Shown here piece by piece: positions 46,388 through 54,675 of a stretch of DNA of 64,000 bases. Below the pieces are notes generated by a model that was not told the DNA's origin, did not search any database, and saw nothing but the letters and a program-made list of their open reading frames with translations. Origin of the DNA: Marixanthomonas spongiae (lineage in GTDB: Bacteria; Bacteroidota; Bacteroidia; Flavobacteriales; Flavobacteriaceae). Every line of letters starts with the position of its first letter. Within the stretch, counting starts at the first letter, position 1. The DNA is taken from positions 55,459 to 119,458 of the forward strand of contig NZ_QEHR01000009.1 in the NCBI RefSeq assembly GCF_003095375.1, read 5' to 3'. Both the position numbers and the translations under genes were made by a program.

Positions 46388-48154
46388 ATGAATTATAAAG
46401 CTACCATCTATATTTTTTCGATCCTGTGTTTTGGGTTGTTGTTTGCCTCTTGCCAAAAAGAGGAATCTGAGTTTATAGACGAAACCGACCAGGACGAAAC
46501 CATCACCACCAACTCTACCTTAGCCAATTTGTTGCTGCGCACCTCCCAAAACCCGGGCGGGGGCGATGATATTATTGATGGCAACAGCTGCACGCAGGTG
46601 AAGTACCCGGTAACGGTCATTGCCAACGGCCAAGAAGTGGTACTGGAAAGCGAGGCGGATATTGCCTTGATCCAGGCAATTTTCGACCAATTTCCCAACG
46701 ATACCGACACACTCGAAATTGTATTTCCCATAACCCTCATTTTAAAGGATTTTACCGAGATTGAAGTGAACAGCCAAGCCGAACTGGATGCGCTGGCCGA
46801 TGCCTGTGACGGCGATACTGCGATAAGCTGTGTCGATTTTGTATACTCCATTTCATTTTTTGTTTACAATACGGAAAACGAGCAAACTACAACGGTCATC
46901 ATTAATAGTGATGTAGAACTGTATTTGTTTTTGTTCAATCTGGATGAAGACGAGGTCATCAGTATCGATTTCCCGATTTCGGTGATTTTGCAAGATGGCT
47001 CTACGGTCGCAATAAACAACAACCAAGAGCTGGAAGATTTGCTGGACAATGTGGACTGCAATGATGACGGGGAGGAAGAGCTGAGCGAATTTGAAGAAAA
47101 CCTAACTACTGGAAACTGGTATGTAACCTACTTTTTTGACGATTTTGATGAAACCGGTGATTTTTCAGGATATGAATTTACGTTCGCTACCGATAATACG
47201 GCCCAAGCCACAAATGGTTCAACTACCATTGATGGTACTTGGAATTTAACCACGGGCAGCACACCGAAACTTGATTTATTTTTCGGGGCCAACGATCCTT
47301 TTGATGAACTGGATGAAGATTGGGAACTTCTCGAAGCTACTTCAGAAATTATTCGCTTAAAACACATTAGCGGCGGTGATGGCAGCGTAGATTACCTCAC
47401 TTTTGAACGTACTCCAAATACGGGTGGAAACAACGAAGAAGTCAATATATTGATTGAAAACCTGACCACCGGAAGTTGGTATATAACCTTGTTTCAAGAT
47501 GATGGCGATGACGAAACAACCAATTATAACGGTTATGAGTTTACCTTTTTTATAGATGGTTCGGCAACGGCTGTCAGCACAGATCAAACGGTAAACGGGT
47601 TTTGGGCTGTTGAAACCGAAGAAGATGATGTAGAGTTGGTGTTCAATTTTAACCACAGTGGCGAAGAGGATCCGTTTAAAGAGCTGAACGACGATTGGAT
47701 GGTGGTGGAGGCCACACAACTCACCATTAGATTGAGCGATGAAAGTGGCAGTGGCCAAAACGATTTGCTCACTTTTGAAAGGGAACCAAACGGAAATGGA
47801 GGCAACGACCCAGACCCGCAAGAGTTGCGCGATATCTTGCAGGCCGGAACGTGGTATGTGGACACCTTTTTAGACGATGGCGAAGATGAAACCAGCGTGT
47901 TCAACGGCTATGATTTTACCTTTTCTTCCAGCCAAACGGTAACCGCTAACAATGGCTCCGAAACGGTATACGGTATATGGATTGTTTCGGTAGTTGGCGA
48001 AGCATTGAATTTTGAGTTCGATATGGACAGTCCCATCAACGATGCCGACGACGACGAGTATAAGGTGCTTCAGTTTTCAGAAACATCGGTAACCTTTATC
48101 ATCCGTGACAGTGAAGGAAATATTGAAGATACGTTGACTTTTAAAAAGAATTGA
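46388..48154 (+). CDS. Modular surface lipoprotein with three lipocalin-like repeats
   Basis: A 588-residue lipoprotein (Cys22 in FASCQ). After a short linker come two copies of a roughly 75-residue module (CTQVKYPVTVI..., and CVDFVYSISFFVY...), each ending in a short Asp/Asn-rich stretch. Then come three copies of a roughly 115-residue module with GxWYxTxFxDD near its start and WDLLExT-type endings before LTFER. The latter resembles the lipocalin-like domains of many Bacteroidota lipoproteins. It is acidic and presumably surface-exposed. The function is unknown. It is co-transcribed with the next gene. Confidence 0.75.
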   Translation: MNYKATIYIFSILCFGLLFASCQKEESEFIDETDQDETITTNSTLANLLLRTSQNPGGGDDIIDGNSCTQVKYPVTVIANGQEVVLESEADIALIQAIFDQFPNDTDTLEIVFPITLILKDFTEIEVNSQAELDALADACDGDTAISCVDFVYSISFFVYNTENEQTTTVIINSDVELYLFLFNLDEDEVISIDFPISVILQDGSTVAINNNQELEDLLDNVDCNDDGEEELSEFEENLTTGNWYVTYFFDDFDETGDFSGYEFTFATDNTAQATNGSTTIDGTWNLTTGSTPKLDLFFGANDPFDELDEDWELLEATSEIIRLKHISGGDGSVDYLTFERTPNTGGNNEEVNILIENLTTGSWYITLFQDDGDDETTNYNGYEFTFFIDGSATAVSTDQTVNGFWAVETEEDDVELVFNFNHSGEEDPFKELNDDWMVVEATQLTIRLSDESGSGQNDLLTFEREPNGNGGNDPDPQELRDILQAGTWYVDTFLDDGEDETSVFNGYDFTFSSSQTVTANNGSETVYGIWIVSVVGEALNFEFDMDSPINDADDDEYKVLQFSETSVTFIIRDSEGNIEDTLTFKKN

Positions 48155-48175
48155 AAACAGTACTAAAATTTAAAA

Positions 48176-48667
48176 ATGATGCACACTATGAAAATGAAAC
48201 TAATGAGTATTCTTACTATCGTACTTTACGTCGCTTTTGTTTCGGGCTGTTCATCCAACGATGACAGTGGCGATGTAAACAGCCCGAACAGTGCCGACCA
48301 AACTGCGGAAATTGTAAAGAAAGGAACTTGGCAAATCACGCAATTTATAGATTCGGGGACAGACGAAACAGCAGATTTCAACGGATTTGTCTTCACCTTT
48401 AACGCTGACGGCTCTTTGGTGGCCAACAAAAACGAACTGACCGTTACCGGCACGTGGTCGGTTACCGATGGGGCCGACTCCTCCGATGACGATGCCGGTA
48501 GTGATGATGACGATTTCAATATCTTTTTTGATGTGCCAGAAACCAACGATTTTGACGATTTGAGCGATGACTGGGACATCGTTTCGGTAAACAATTCGAA
48601 AATTGAATTGATCGATGTTAGTGGCGGAAATGGCGGAACGGACAACTTGGTATTTGAAAAATTATAA
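48176..48667 (+). CDS. Single-module lipocalin-like lipoprotein
   Basis: A 163-residue lipoprotein (Cys25 in VSGC; an ATG at codon 1 or 5 is possible) holding one copy of the module that is repeated three times in each neighbouring protein (GTWQITQFIDSGTDETADF and onward). It starts 21 nt after the previous stop and has no promoter of its own, so it is the second gene of the operon. A terminator follows. Confidence 0.75.
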   Translation: MMHTMKMKLMSILTIVLYVAFVSGCSSNDDSGDVNSPNSADQTAEIVKKGTWQITQFIDSGTDETADFNGFVFTFNADGSLVANKNELTVTGTWSVTDGADSSDDDAGSDDDDFNIFFDVPETNDFDDLSDDWDIVSVNNSKIELIDVSGGNGGTDNLVFEKL

Positions 48668-48695
48668 GCTCCCCATAGTTGATTTTTGTTGAATG

Positions 48696-48728
48696 AAAAC
48701 CATCCTTTCTTTAGGGTGGTTTTTTTGT
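48696..48728 (+). terminator. Terminator after the first lipoprotein operon
   Basis: ACCATCCT and AGGGTGGT pair around a six-base loop (a G:U pair occurs), followed by seven T residues. It separates this operon from copy C of the promoter motif. Confidence 0.8.
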
Positions 48729-48742
48729 TTTCTGAAAAGCAG

Positions 48743-48772
48743 GGTAGGGTAAATCCAAAGCAACTTGTTCTA
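48743..48772 (+). promoter_or_regulatory. ECF-type bipartite promoter motif, copy C (repeat-lipoprotein operon 2)
   Basis: GGTAGGGTA (48743-48751), a 10-nt spacer, then AACTTGTTCTA (48762-48772), 25 nt before the ATG. The spacer sequence differs from copy B while both boxes are nearly identical, which argues for selection rather than recent duplication alone. Confidence 0.75.
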
Positions 48773-48797
48773 TTAATACAAAACCCTAAAAATAACT

Positions 48798-50327
48798 ATG
48801 ATGAAAAATGCAATCAAAAAAACAATGTTACTGGCCTTTTTGGCTTTTGCTTTTGTGGTAAGTTCTTGTTCAGAAGACGATCCTGTTTCAGAGCCAACCA
48901 ATTCCGAAGCTATTGAACAAGGCTCCGAGCTGGCCAACCTAATACAACGCACAACAGACGATAAAGATAATGAAGCCATAGACTGTATCGATTTTGTCTA
49001 TCCGTTGAATTTCTTTATTTACAACTCAAACGACGAACAGATAGGTACGCAAACGGTCAATAACGATTCAGAACTATTGACATTTTTGCTCTCTCTGGAA
49101 AACGGGACTTACGTGGCACTGGACTTCCCCATTTCGGTAGTGCTCAAAGATGGCACCGTGGTCGAAGTTTCCAGCAATGCCGAACTGTTGGCCTTGATAG
49201 CCGATTGTGCTTCGGGTGACGGCGATGGCGTGCCCAGCGATTTTGAAACCAACCTCACATCCGGATCTTGGTTTGTGACCTATTTCTATGACGATGATGA
49301 TGACGATACTTCAGATTTTGCAGGATATGAATTTACGTTCGCGACCGATAATACTGCACAGGCCACAAATGGTTCAAACACGGTAAACGGAAACTGGAAC
49401 CTAACCAACAGTACTATCCCAGATTTGGAACTCTACTTTGGAGAAAATGATCCTTTTGAAGAACTGGACGAAGATTGGGACATTATCGAAGCCACTTCAG
49501 AAATCATTAAACTGAAACATGTAAGTGATGACGATGATGGCGATGAGGTTGAGTTTTTAACTTTTGAGCGCACGCCATCTGGCGGTGGTGGAAATGGTGA
49601 AACTGCCGCATTTGTCGATAACCTGACCACTAATGATTGGTTTGTGAACCTTCTGGAAGATGACGGCGAGAACGAAACCTGCGACTATGTAGCCTATCAA
49701 TTTACCTTCAACAGCGATAATACTGTCGTAGCTGCTAGTGATAATAACACCGTGAACGGAACTTGGACCGCATCCAATAGCAGCAGCGGCCTAGAGTTGG
49801 ACTTGAATTTTGAAATAGCAAATGAAGACGATCCGTTTGACGACCTGAACGACGATTGGGACGTAGAAGAGTACGACGCCAATATAATAAAACTCTTTGA
49901 TGTGAGCGGTGGCAATGGCGATACCGACTTTTTAACCTTTGGACGGGATCCGTATCAAGATTGCAATGGCGGCAATACTGGTGAACTGGAAAACGTGTTG
50001 GTGGATGGTCAATGGAGCGTGGGCAGCTATATAGACGATGGAAATGATGAGACCGCTGACTACAACGGCTATGTGTTTACCTTTAACGCAGACGGAACGG
50101 CTACCGCCGCAAACAACAATGATACGGTAAACGGAACTTGGGACGTGCAACCAAGCGGTTCAGGATTGGATTTGGTGTTGAATTTCGAAATAGCCAGTGA
50201 AGACGATCCGTTTGACGACCTGAACGACGACTGGGACGTAGAGCAATTCACGGCCATTCAAGTTGATTTAAAAGATGTAAGCGGTGGCAACGGCGGCACC
50301 GATTTACTAACCTTTGTTAAGCTGTAA
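48798..50327 (+). CDS. Modular surface lipoprotein paralogous to the 46388 protein
   Basis: A 509-residue lipoprotein (Cys24 in VVSSC) with one copy of the 75-residue N-terminal module (CIDFVYPLNFFIY...) and three copies of the 115-residue lipocalin-like module (starting near residues 150, 273 and 396). It is very acidic (DDDDDDTSDF). The last two modules share near-identical DNA (GACGATCCGTTTGACGACCT occurs in both), so internal recombination is likely. The ligand and role are unknown. Confidence 0.75.
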   Translation: MMKNAIKKTMLLAFLAFAFVVSSCSEDDPVSEPTNSEAIEQGSELANLIQRTTDDKDNEAIDCIDFVYPLNFFIYNSNDEQIGTQTVNNDSELLTFLLSLENGTYVALDFPISVVLKDGTVVEVSSNAELLALIADCASGDGDGVPSDFETNLTSGSWFVTYFYDDDDDDTSDFAGYEFTFATDNTAQATNGSNTVNGNWNLTNSTIPDLELYFGENDPFEELDEDWDIIEATSEIIKLKHVSDDDDGDEVEFLTFERTPSGGGGNGETAAFVDNLTTNDWFVNLLEDDGENETCDYVAYQFTFNSDNTVVAASDNNTVNGTWTASNSSSGLELDLNFEIANEDDPFDDLNDDWDVEEYDANIIKLFDVSGGNGDTDFLTFGRDPYQDCNGGNTGELENVLVDGQWSVGSYIDDGNDETADYNGYVFTFNADGTATAANNNDTVNGTWDVQPSGSGLDLVLNFEIASEDDPFDDLNDDWDVEQFTAIQVDLKDVSGGNGGTDLLTFVKL

Positions 50328-50346
50328 CCTTTTTTGCCCCAATTTT

Positions 50347-50384
50347 AAAAAGCCTTTCCATTACTTTGGAAGGGCTTTTTTCTT
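50347..50384 (+). terminator. Terminator after the second lipoprotein operon
   Basis: AAAAGCCTTTCC and GGAAGGGCTTTT form an imperfect stem followed by a T run. It lies 20 nt past the stop. Confidence 0.75.
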
Positions 50385-50535
50385 TTTAAGAAAGCAGGGT
50401 GTTTCTTAAAAAAACACCAAAACTGCTAAATATTGTTTAATTGTTTCTAAAAATATATAAACAATGCGTTAAATAGTTTTTCGGTCGTTTAATCTGCACA
50501 TATATTTACGGCTCTAATACAAAAAAACAACAAAC

Positions 50536-51486
50536 ATGAAAAAGCTAGTAAATGCATCCCTAATTGTAATGCTCTACATTTTCACGCTCTCGTGCAGTGA
50601 TGATGACGATTCCCCAATTGTAGATGATGAACAAACCACAGCAGAATATGTGGCCAACAATCCAGAATATTCGTCCTTGGCAACCGCCATGGAAAAAACC
50701 GGATTGACCGCGACCCTAAACGGAAATGCCGAATTAACCTTATTTGCACCAGACAACGAAGCTTTTGCTGCGTTTTTGTCGGATAATGTTTTCAATAGTT
50801 TGGATGACGTACCCGAAGACCTTTTAAAACAAACGCTGTTGAATCACGTAGTAGTAGGTGATAATGAAGCCGATGATTTAACTACGGGCTATATTAATTC
50901 CGAAGCTACTTTTTCGGATACCGATGCTAAATTGAGTATGTATGTAGATACCAGCACGGGCGTAATGCTGAATGGTGTTTCCACAGTTACCAAAGCAGAC
51001 ATTGACACTGCCAATGGTGTGGTTCACGCCGTAGATGCGGTAATTGCACTGCCCACAGTAGTGACATTTGTAACAGCCGATTCAAATTTTGGGTCGTTGG
51101 CCAACGCATTGACACTGCAAGGACAACCAGATTTTGTGTCGGTACTATCTACCAACCTTGGTACCGATCCCACCCCTTTTACGGTGTTTGCCCCAAACGA
51201 TAAGGCGTTTTCCGAACTTTTTATAGAATTGGGTATTACCACATTGAACGAAATTGACAGTGCGACGCTTACCGCTGCATTGAACACCCACGTTGTTGCC
51301 GGTGAGAACTATAGAGAAGATAATTTGCCCGAAGGAGCCGTATCCACTTTAGGTGCCGAAATTGACATCAACGCTACAAACAATACCATTACCGATCCTA
51401 ACGGAAGGATAAGCAGTATTATAACGACCGATGTACAGGCATCAAACGGAGTAGTGCATGTAATAAACAAGGTGCTGCTGCCATAG
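50536..51486 (+). CDS. Fasciclin (FAS1) domain lipoprotein
   Basis: A 316-residue lipoprotein (Cys20 in LSCSDDDD) with two FAS1 domains (about 35-170 and 175-316). Typical conserved FAS1 elements are LTLFAPDNEAFAAF and FTVFAPNDKAFSEL, and the YH box appears as GVVHAVDAVI and GVVHVINKVL. FAS1 lipoproteins are thought to act in adhesion or surface assembly. It has no ECF-type motif upstream, so it is probably outside the regulon. Confidence 0.93.
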   Translation: MKKLVNASLIVMLYIFTLSCSDDDDSPIVDDEQTTAEYVANNPEYSSLATAMEKTGLTATLNGNAELTLFAPDNEAFAAFLSDNVFNSLDDVPEDLLKQTLLNHVVVGDNEADDLTTGYINSEATFSDTDAKLSMYVDTSTGVMLNGVSTVTKADIDTANGVVHAVDAVIALPTVVTFVTADSNFGSLANALTLQGQPDFVSVLSTNLGTDPTPFTVFAPNDKAFSELFIELGITTLNEIDSATLTAALNTHVVAGENYREDNLPEGAVSTLGAEIDINATNNTITDPNGRISSIITTDVQASNGVVHVINKVLLP

Positions 51487-51525
51487 TTATAAATTGAAAT
51501 AAGTTAGTGTTAACGATAACTTTCA

Positions 51526-51562
51526 GAAAACCGCTTCAGGATAAAATGGAGCGGTTTTTTTT
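51526..51562 (+). terminator. Terminator after the FAS1 gene
   Basis: AAAACCGCTTC and GAGCGGTTTTTT form a stem with a T tail 40 nt past the stop. Confidence 0.8.
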
Positions 51563-51602
51563 GCAATACAGTTCAAGTAGGTGTTATTTATTTAATTAAG
51601 TG

Positions 51603-51610
51603 TATCTTTG
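51603..51610 (+). promoter_or_regulatory. Promoter -7 element of the DEAD-box gene
   Basis: TATCTTTG perfectly fits TAnnTTTG and is 59 nt before the ATG at 51670, leaving a moderate 5' leader like those seen for cold-shock helicases. Confidence 0.6.
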
Positions 51611-51669
51611 CTCCCAATTCAAAAACGATCCGTTTACAGTACTTCAGGATCATTTATTAAACAACCTAT

Positions 51670-52920
51670 ATGTCATTTAAATCACTTGGGCTGTCCGAAG
51701 CCCTGCTAAAAGCTGTTAGCAAAAAAGGATACACTGCTCCATCACCCATTCAACAAAAAGCGATCCCTAAAGTATTGGAACGTAAGGATGTGTTGGCTTC
51801 TGCGCAAACGGGAACTGGAAAAACAGCGGCTTTTACCTTGCCCATCCTTCAAATTTTAAATAGTGGACACCAGTTGCGCAAACGTCCCATCCGAGCCCTT
51901 ATTTTAACACCAACCCGTGAACTTGCAGCACAGGTAATGGACGATGTAAAAACCTACAGTGAATTTACCAACTGCAATGGAACTGTTATTTTTGGCGGCG
52001 TAAGCGAAAAGCCCCAAATAAAAGCTTTGCGAAAAGGAGTCGATATTTTAGTGGCAACTCCAGGACGTTTGCTCGATTTGCAAAGCCGAAATATTATTTC
52101 ATTAGCCAACATCGAAATATTGGTGTTGGATGAAGCCGACAGAATGCTCGATATGGGCTTTTTGCGTGATATTAAAAAGATTTTAGCCGTCATGCCCTCC
52201 AAACGACAGAATCTATTGTTTTCGGCAACGTTTTCAAAAGACATTAAAAAGTTAGCCAATACCTTTTTGCACCACCCGGTTATGGTGGAAGCAACACCTG
52301 AAAACACTACAGCAGAGAAAGTAAATCAACTAATTTACCGAACGAATAAATCTAAAAAAACCAAATTGGTAACGAAGCTGATTGATGAAGGCGACTGGCA
52401 ACAAGTTCTTGTTTTTACTCGAACCAAACACGGCGCGAACCGACTAAGCCAAAAGCTGGATAAGGCAGGGATAACCGCTCTGGCCATCCATGGAAACAAA
52501 AGCCAAGGAGCGCGCACCAAAGCGCTGGCCGGATTTAAAAGTGGTAAAACACGCGTATTGGTAGCGACCGACATTGCTGCCCGTGGGCTTGACATTCCGT
52601 TATTGCCGCACGTTATTAATTATGAATTGCCCAACGTGCCCGAAGACTATGTGCACCGCATTGGCCGTACGGGTAGGGCAGGAGCTTCGGGACAAGCGAT
52701 TTCAATTGTGAGTGTTGACGAAGACGAATACGTTCGCGGGATTGAAAAACTATTGGACGAACGCTTAGAAAGTGAAACGATACCGGGCTTTGAAGTTACT
52801 GAAACGTTAAAGGAAGTATTGGACAAAAAAGCTGAAAATAAAGTCAAGCACCGTGCATCCCGCAAGCAATCGCAAAAGAAAAAGCCTTTTAAGGGATCAA
52901 ACAGACGGCGTAAAAAGTAG
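51670..52920 (+). CDS. DEAD-box ATP-dependent RNA helicase, RhlE-like
   Basis: The 416-residue protein has the Q motif YTAPSPIQ, Walker A AQTGTGKT at 45-52, [29 protein letters not shown] and [10 protein letters not shown]. The last 40 residues are basic ([19 protein letters not shown]). This composition is typical of RhlE-type helicases involved in ribosome assembly or cold adaptation. The exact role cannot be assigned from sequence. Confidence 0.95.
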   Translation: MSFKSLGLSEALLKAVSKKGYTAPSPIQQKAIPKVLERKDVLASAQTGTGKTAAFTLPILQILNSGHQLRKRPIRALILTPTRELAAQVMDDVKTYSEFTNCNGTVIFGGVSEKPQIKALRKGVDILVATPGRLLDLQSRNIISLANIEILVLDEADRMLDMGFLRDIKKILAVMPSKRQNLLFSATFSKDIKKLANTFLHHPVMVEATPENTTAEKVNQLIYRTNKSKKTKLVTKLIDEGDWQQVLVFTRTKHGANRLSQKLDKAGITALAIHGNKSQGARTKALAGFKSGKTRVLVATDIAARGLDIPLLPHVINYELPNVPEDYVHRIGRTGRAGASGQAISIVSVDEDEYVRGIEKLLDERLESETIPGFEVTETLKEVLDKKAENKVKHRASRKQSQKKKPFKGSNRRRKK

Positions 52921-52932
52921 GGTGTTATGCCA

Positions 52933-53412
52933 TTATTCTAAATCCAGTTTTCGTATTCTCCGTTTTAACCATCGGTCGCTGCTGTAAAGGGTAACGCCAG
53001 AACATTTGTCAACTGCGTACCGGTTGAGTTTGTTTTCTTCAAATTCACTGAGTTTTATATTGTCAATGGTTTCGGGAGTTATATCTGGGAACAGGTCTTC
53101 CAGTTCCGGGTTTTCGTTGAGGTCCAATACCAACCATTTCTTACCTGGAACAATAAGCCCAAACCGAATGGGGCAGCCACAACGGTCTCCTTTGGCAACG
53201 ATTTTTCGTTCATTGTCCAGATAAATGGCATCTTCAAGTAGTTTTTCTTTGATTAGGTTTAATCGGATTTCAGTGGTTTCGGCTTTCTTGAAAGTTTTTA
53301 TCCACTGTTTGTTGGTCTTCTTTAAATAACATTCTTCTGGCAATGGGCGTTGTGCATAGATATTACCGAAGAAAAAAAAGAAAAAGATAACACTGTAAAT
53401 TTTCAACACCAA
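52933..53412 (-). CDS. Secreted protein of unknown function
   Basis: A 159-residue protein with a short phenylalanine-rich signal peptide (IYSVIFFFFFFGNIYAQ). The mature part contains DRCGCPIRFGLIVPG and a conserved-looking VDKCSGVTLYSSD, both rich in Cys and likely metal- or disulfide-linked. I recognise no family. The start codon is unclear: TTG (53412), GTG (53409) and TTG (53406) are in frame, with no ATG. The last gives the cleanest signal peptide. It is convergent with the DEAD-box gene. Confidence 0.6.
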   Translation of the reverse strand: MVLKIYSVIFFFFFFGNIYAQRPLPEECYLKKTNKQWIKTFKKAETTEIRLNLIKEKLLEDAIYLDNERKIVAKGDRCGCPIRFGLIVPGKKWLVLDLNENPELEDLFPDITPETIDNIKLSEFEENKLNRYAVDKCSGVTLYSSDRWLKRRIRKLDLE

Positions 53413-53558
53413 TACCCTTAAAAGACGCGGTATAAAACCCGAACCGGTTTACGGGATACCAGAGGTTATAGTAGGTTGAAGAACAGTAGGGTAAGTAAAG
53501 ATACTTAAAAAAATTGAATTTAGTTGTTTGGACAGCGGTTTCAGTGTTAAAAAACGGA

Positions 53559-53888
53559 TCAATACTGCGAAACCACTTTCAGTCCCACTATAGACGCGAT
53601 AAGGGTTGTTATGAAAAATATTCTCCAAAAGTTGGCTGGTTCTTTAAAAACAAAAATACCAATGAGCACGGTACCCACAGCGCCTATGCCGGTCCAAACT
53701 GCATAAGCTGTACCAATGGGCAGGGTTTGTGTGGCTTTTACCAATAGCCACATGCTAACGGCAAGACATACTAAAAAGCCAAAATACCAATAGTTGGCCG
53801 TAGTTCCGGTGGCTTCTTTTGCTTTTCCTAAGCAGAAAGCAAAACTAACTTCAAAAAGTCCGGCTATTATAAGGACAATCCAATTCAT
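53559..53888 (-). CDS. Small multidrug resistance family exporter, Gdx/SugE-like
   Basis: A 109-residue four-helix inner-membrane protein. The catalytic Glu13 (AGLFEVSF) and the segment GTAYAVWTGIGAVG are diagnostic of the SMR family; the latter, with the following GIFVFKEPAN, is most like the guanidinium-exporting Gdx (SugE) branch, but quaternary-ammonium export is possible. A TACATTTG promoter box lies at 53942-53949. No guanidine riboswitch is recognisable in the short leader. Confidence 0.88.
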   Translation of the reverse strand: MNWIVLIIAGLFEVSFAFCLGKAKEATGTTANYWYFGFLVCLAVSMWLLVKATQTLPIGTAYAVWTGIGAVGTVLIGIFVFKEPANFWRIFFITTLIASIVGLKVVSQY

Positions 53889-53941
53889 AAGTAGGTGGTG
53901 ATTCGCAAAATCTTTAGAAATGTAACTTTTTCATCTATTGG

Positions 53942-53949
53942 CAAATGTA
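53942..53949 (-). promoter_or_regulatory. Promoter -7 element of the SMR gene
   Basis: On the minus strand TACATTTG fits TAnnTTTG, 53 nt before the start codon. Confidence 0.6.
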
Positions 53950-53987
53950 CTTGAACCATTCGGGTTAGGCACTAAATGCCGAAGTTT

Positions 53988-54149
53988 TTAAAGGGGTGTT
54001 AAGAACGTTTTCATTGTCTTGGGTTCATTTTCATAATTTCTCACTTTTTTGATCTAATATTCAATAGCCCTTTTTGAGACGTTATATTTTTTTGAAGCTT
54101 GGCTTACAGCGGTCTGACCATTTGTAATTTGATCGATGATAGAAAGTTT
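53988..54149 (-). pseudogene. IS3-type transposase OrfA remnant
   Basis: A 54-codon fragment on the minus strand. It translates as KLSIIDQITNGQTAVSQASK and then KYNVSKRAIEY-stop-IKKVRNYE. This is the helix-turn-helix of an IS3-family OrfA, where the Y-stop stands for the usual YW (TGG to TAG). The 5' part is missing; the end is at a TAA at 53988. It marks the left border of the accessory region. Confidence 0.65.
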
Positions 54150-54378
54150 CAGATATAAATTTATTATTTGTGTAAAAGACCTTTTGGGCCATGCAGGCAT
54201 TCAAACTACGCTAACCTACCTTCACGTGGCACAATTGGGCAAACCAAAACTTGTGGAAACAGAGCCCTTGATGCACCGAAAATGCCCGATCTGTAAAAAA
54301 GGGGACCTTGTCACCATTGCGACCTTTACCGCTCGCGGGCCACCACCCCATTGGCGGGAGCAGATTAAAAATATATAA
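54136..54378 (+). pseudogene. Chimeric remnant: tyrosine-recombinase C-terminus joined to an IS91-type transposase C-terminus
   Basis: From about 54170, the frame reads VKDLLGHAGIQTTLTYLHVA, the C-terminal box of tyrosine recombinases with its catalytic His and Tyr. It then runs directly into CPICKKGDLVTIATF and RGPPPHWREQIKNI, which resembles the C-terminal end of IS91-type transposases. IS91-type modules in Bacteroidota often carry such a recombinase gene beside the transposase. A deletion joining the two ends is the simplest reading. The 80-codon ATG-started frame is therefore not a functional gene. Confidence 0.55.
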
Positions 54379-54675
54379 ACAGACCTATGTAAAAAACGTA
54401 AATCCCAGCGTAATGGGACAGCTATGGCCAAAAAACAAGAAAACTGCCCGAAAGCAGTAAATAAAGTAGCTATGAAACGATAAAAAGTACCGTGTAACTA
54501 TACTTTCTAAAAGTAAGGGAGGCAAATGCTCCAAAGATTGAAAAAGTCACTCCTAAAAAAACCATCCTAAAGCAGACCAATCCCCATAGTGGCTAATCGA
54601 CTAACACCGGTTCAGTCAACACGGCATTCATGTTGGGTCGTACCGACCACACGAATGCTTAGTTATTGTGGCCAG
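54379..54675. other. Non-coding debris ending in the arm of a palindromic element
   Basis: No gene is visible here. The last 80 bases contain a strong imperfect hairpin (GCATTC...GGTCGTACCGACC...GAATGC, 54624-54658) and end with TTATTGTGGCC just before the next gene's stop codon. This resembles the GTTGTGCGG arm at the other palindromic elements. The rest may be the terminal part of the IS91-like remnant. Confidence 0.45.

Noticed and set aside
53486..53520. Fourth copy of the GTAGGGTA half-motif
   Set aside because: The second box after a 10-nt spacer (CTTAAAAAAAT) does not match and no gene follows in the right orientation, so it is not counted as an ECF-regulated promoter.
53514..53747. 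A plus-strand ORF of 77 codons
   Set aside because: It overlaps the SMR gene on the opposite strand and has no similarity to known proteins; it is a shadow frame.
53889..53987. Guanidine riboswitch before the Gdx-like exporter
   Set aside because: The leader is short (about 50 nt from the promoter box) and no ykkC-type conserved core could be found.
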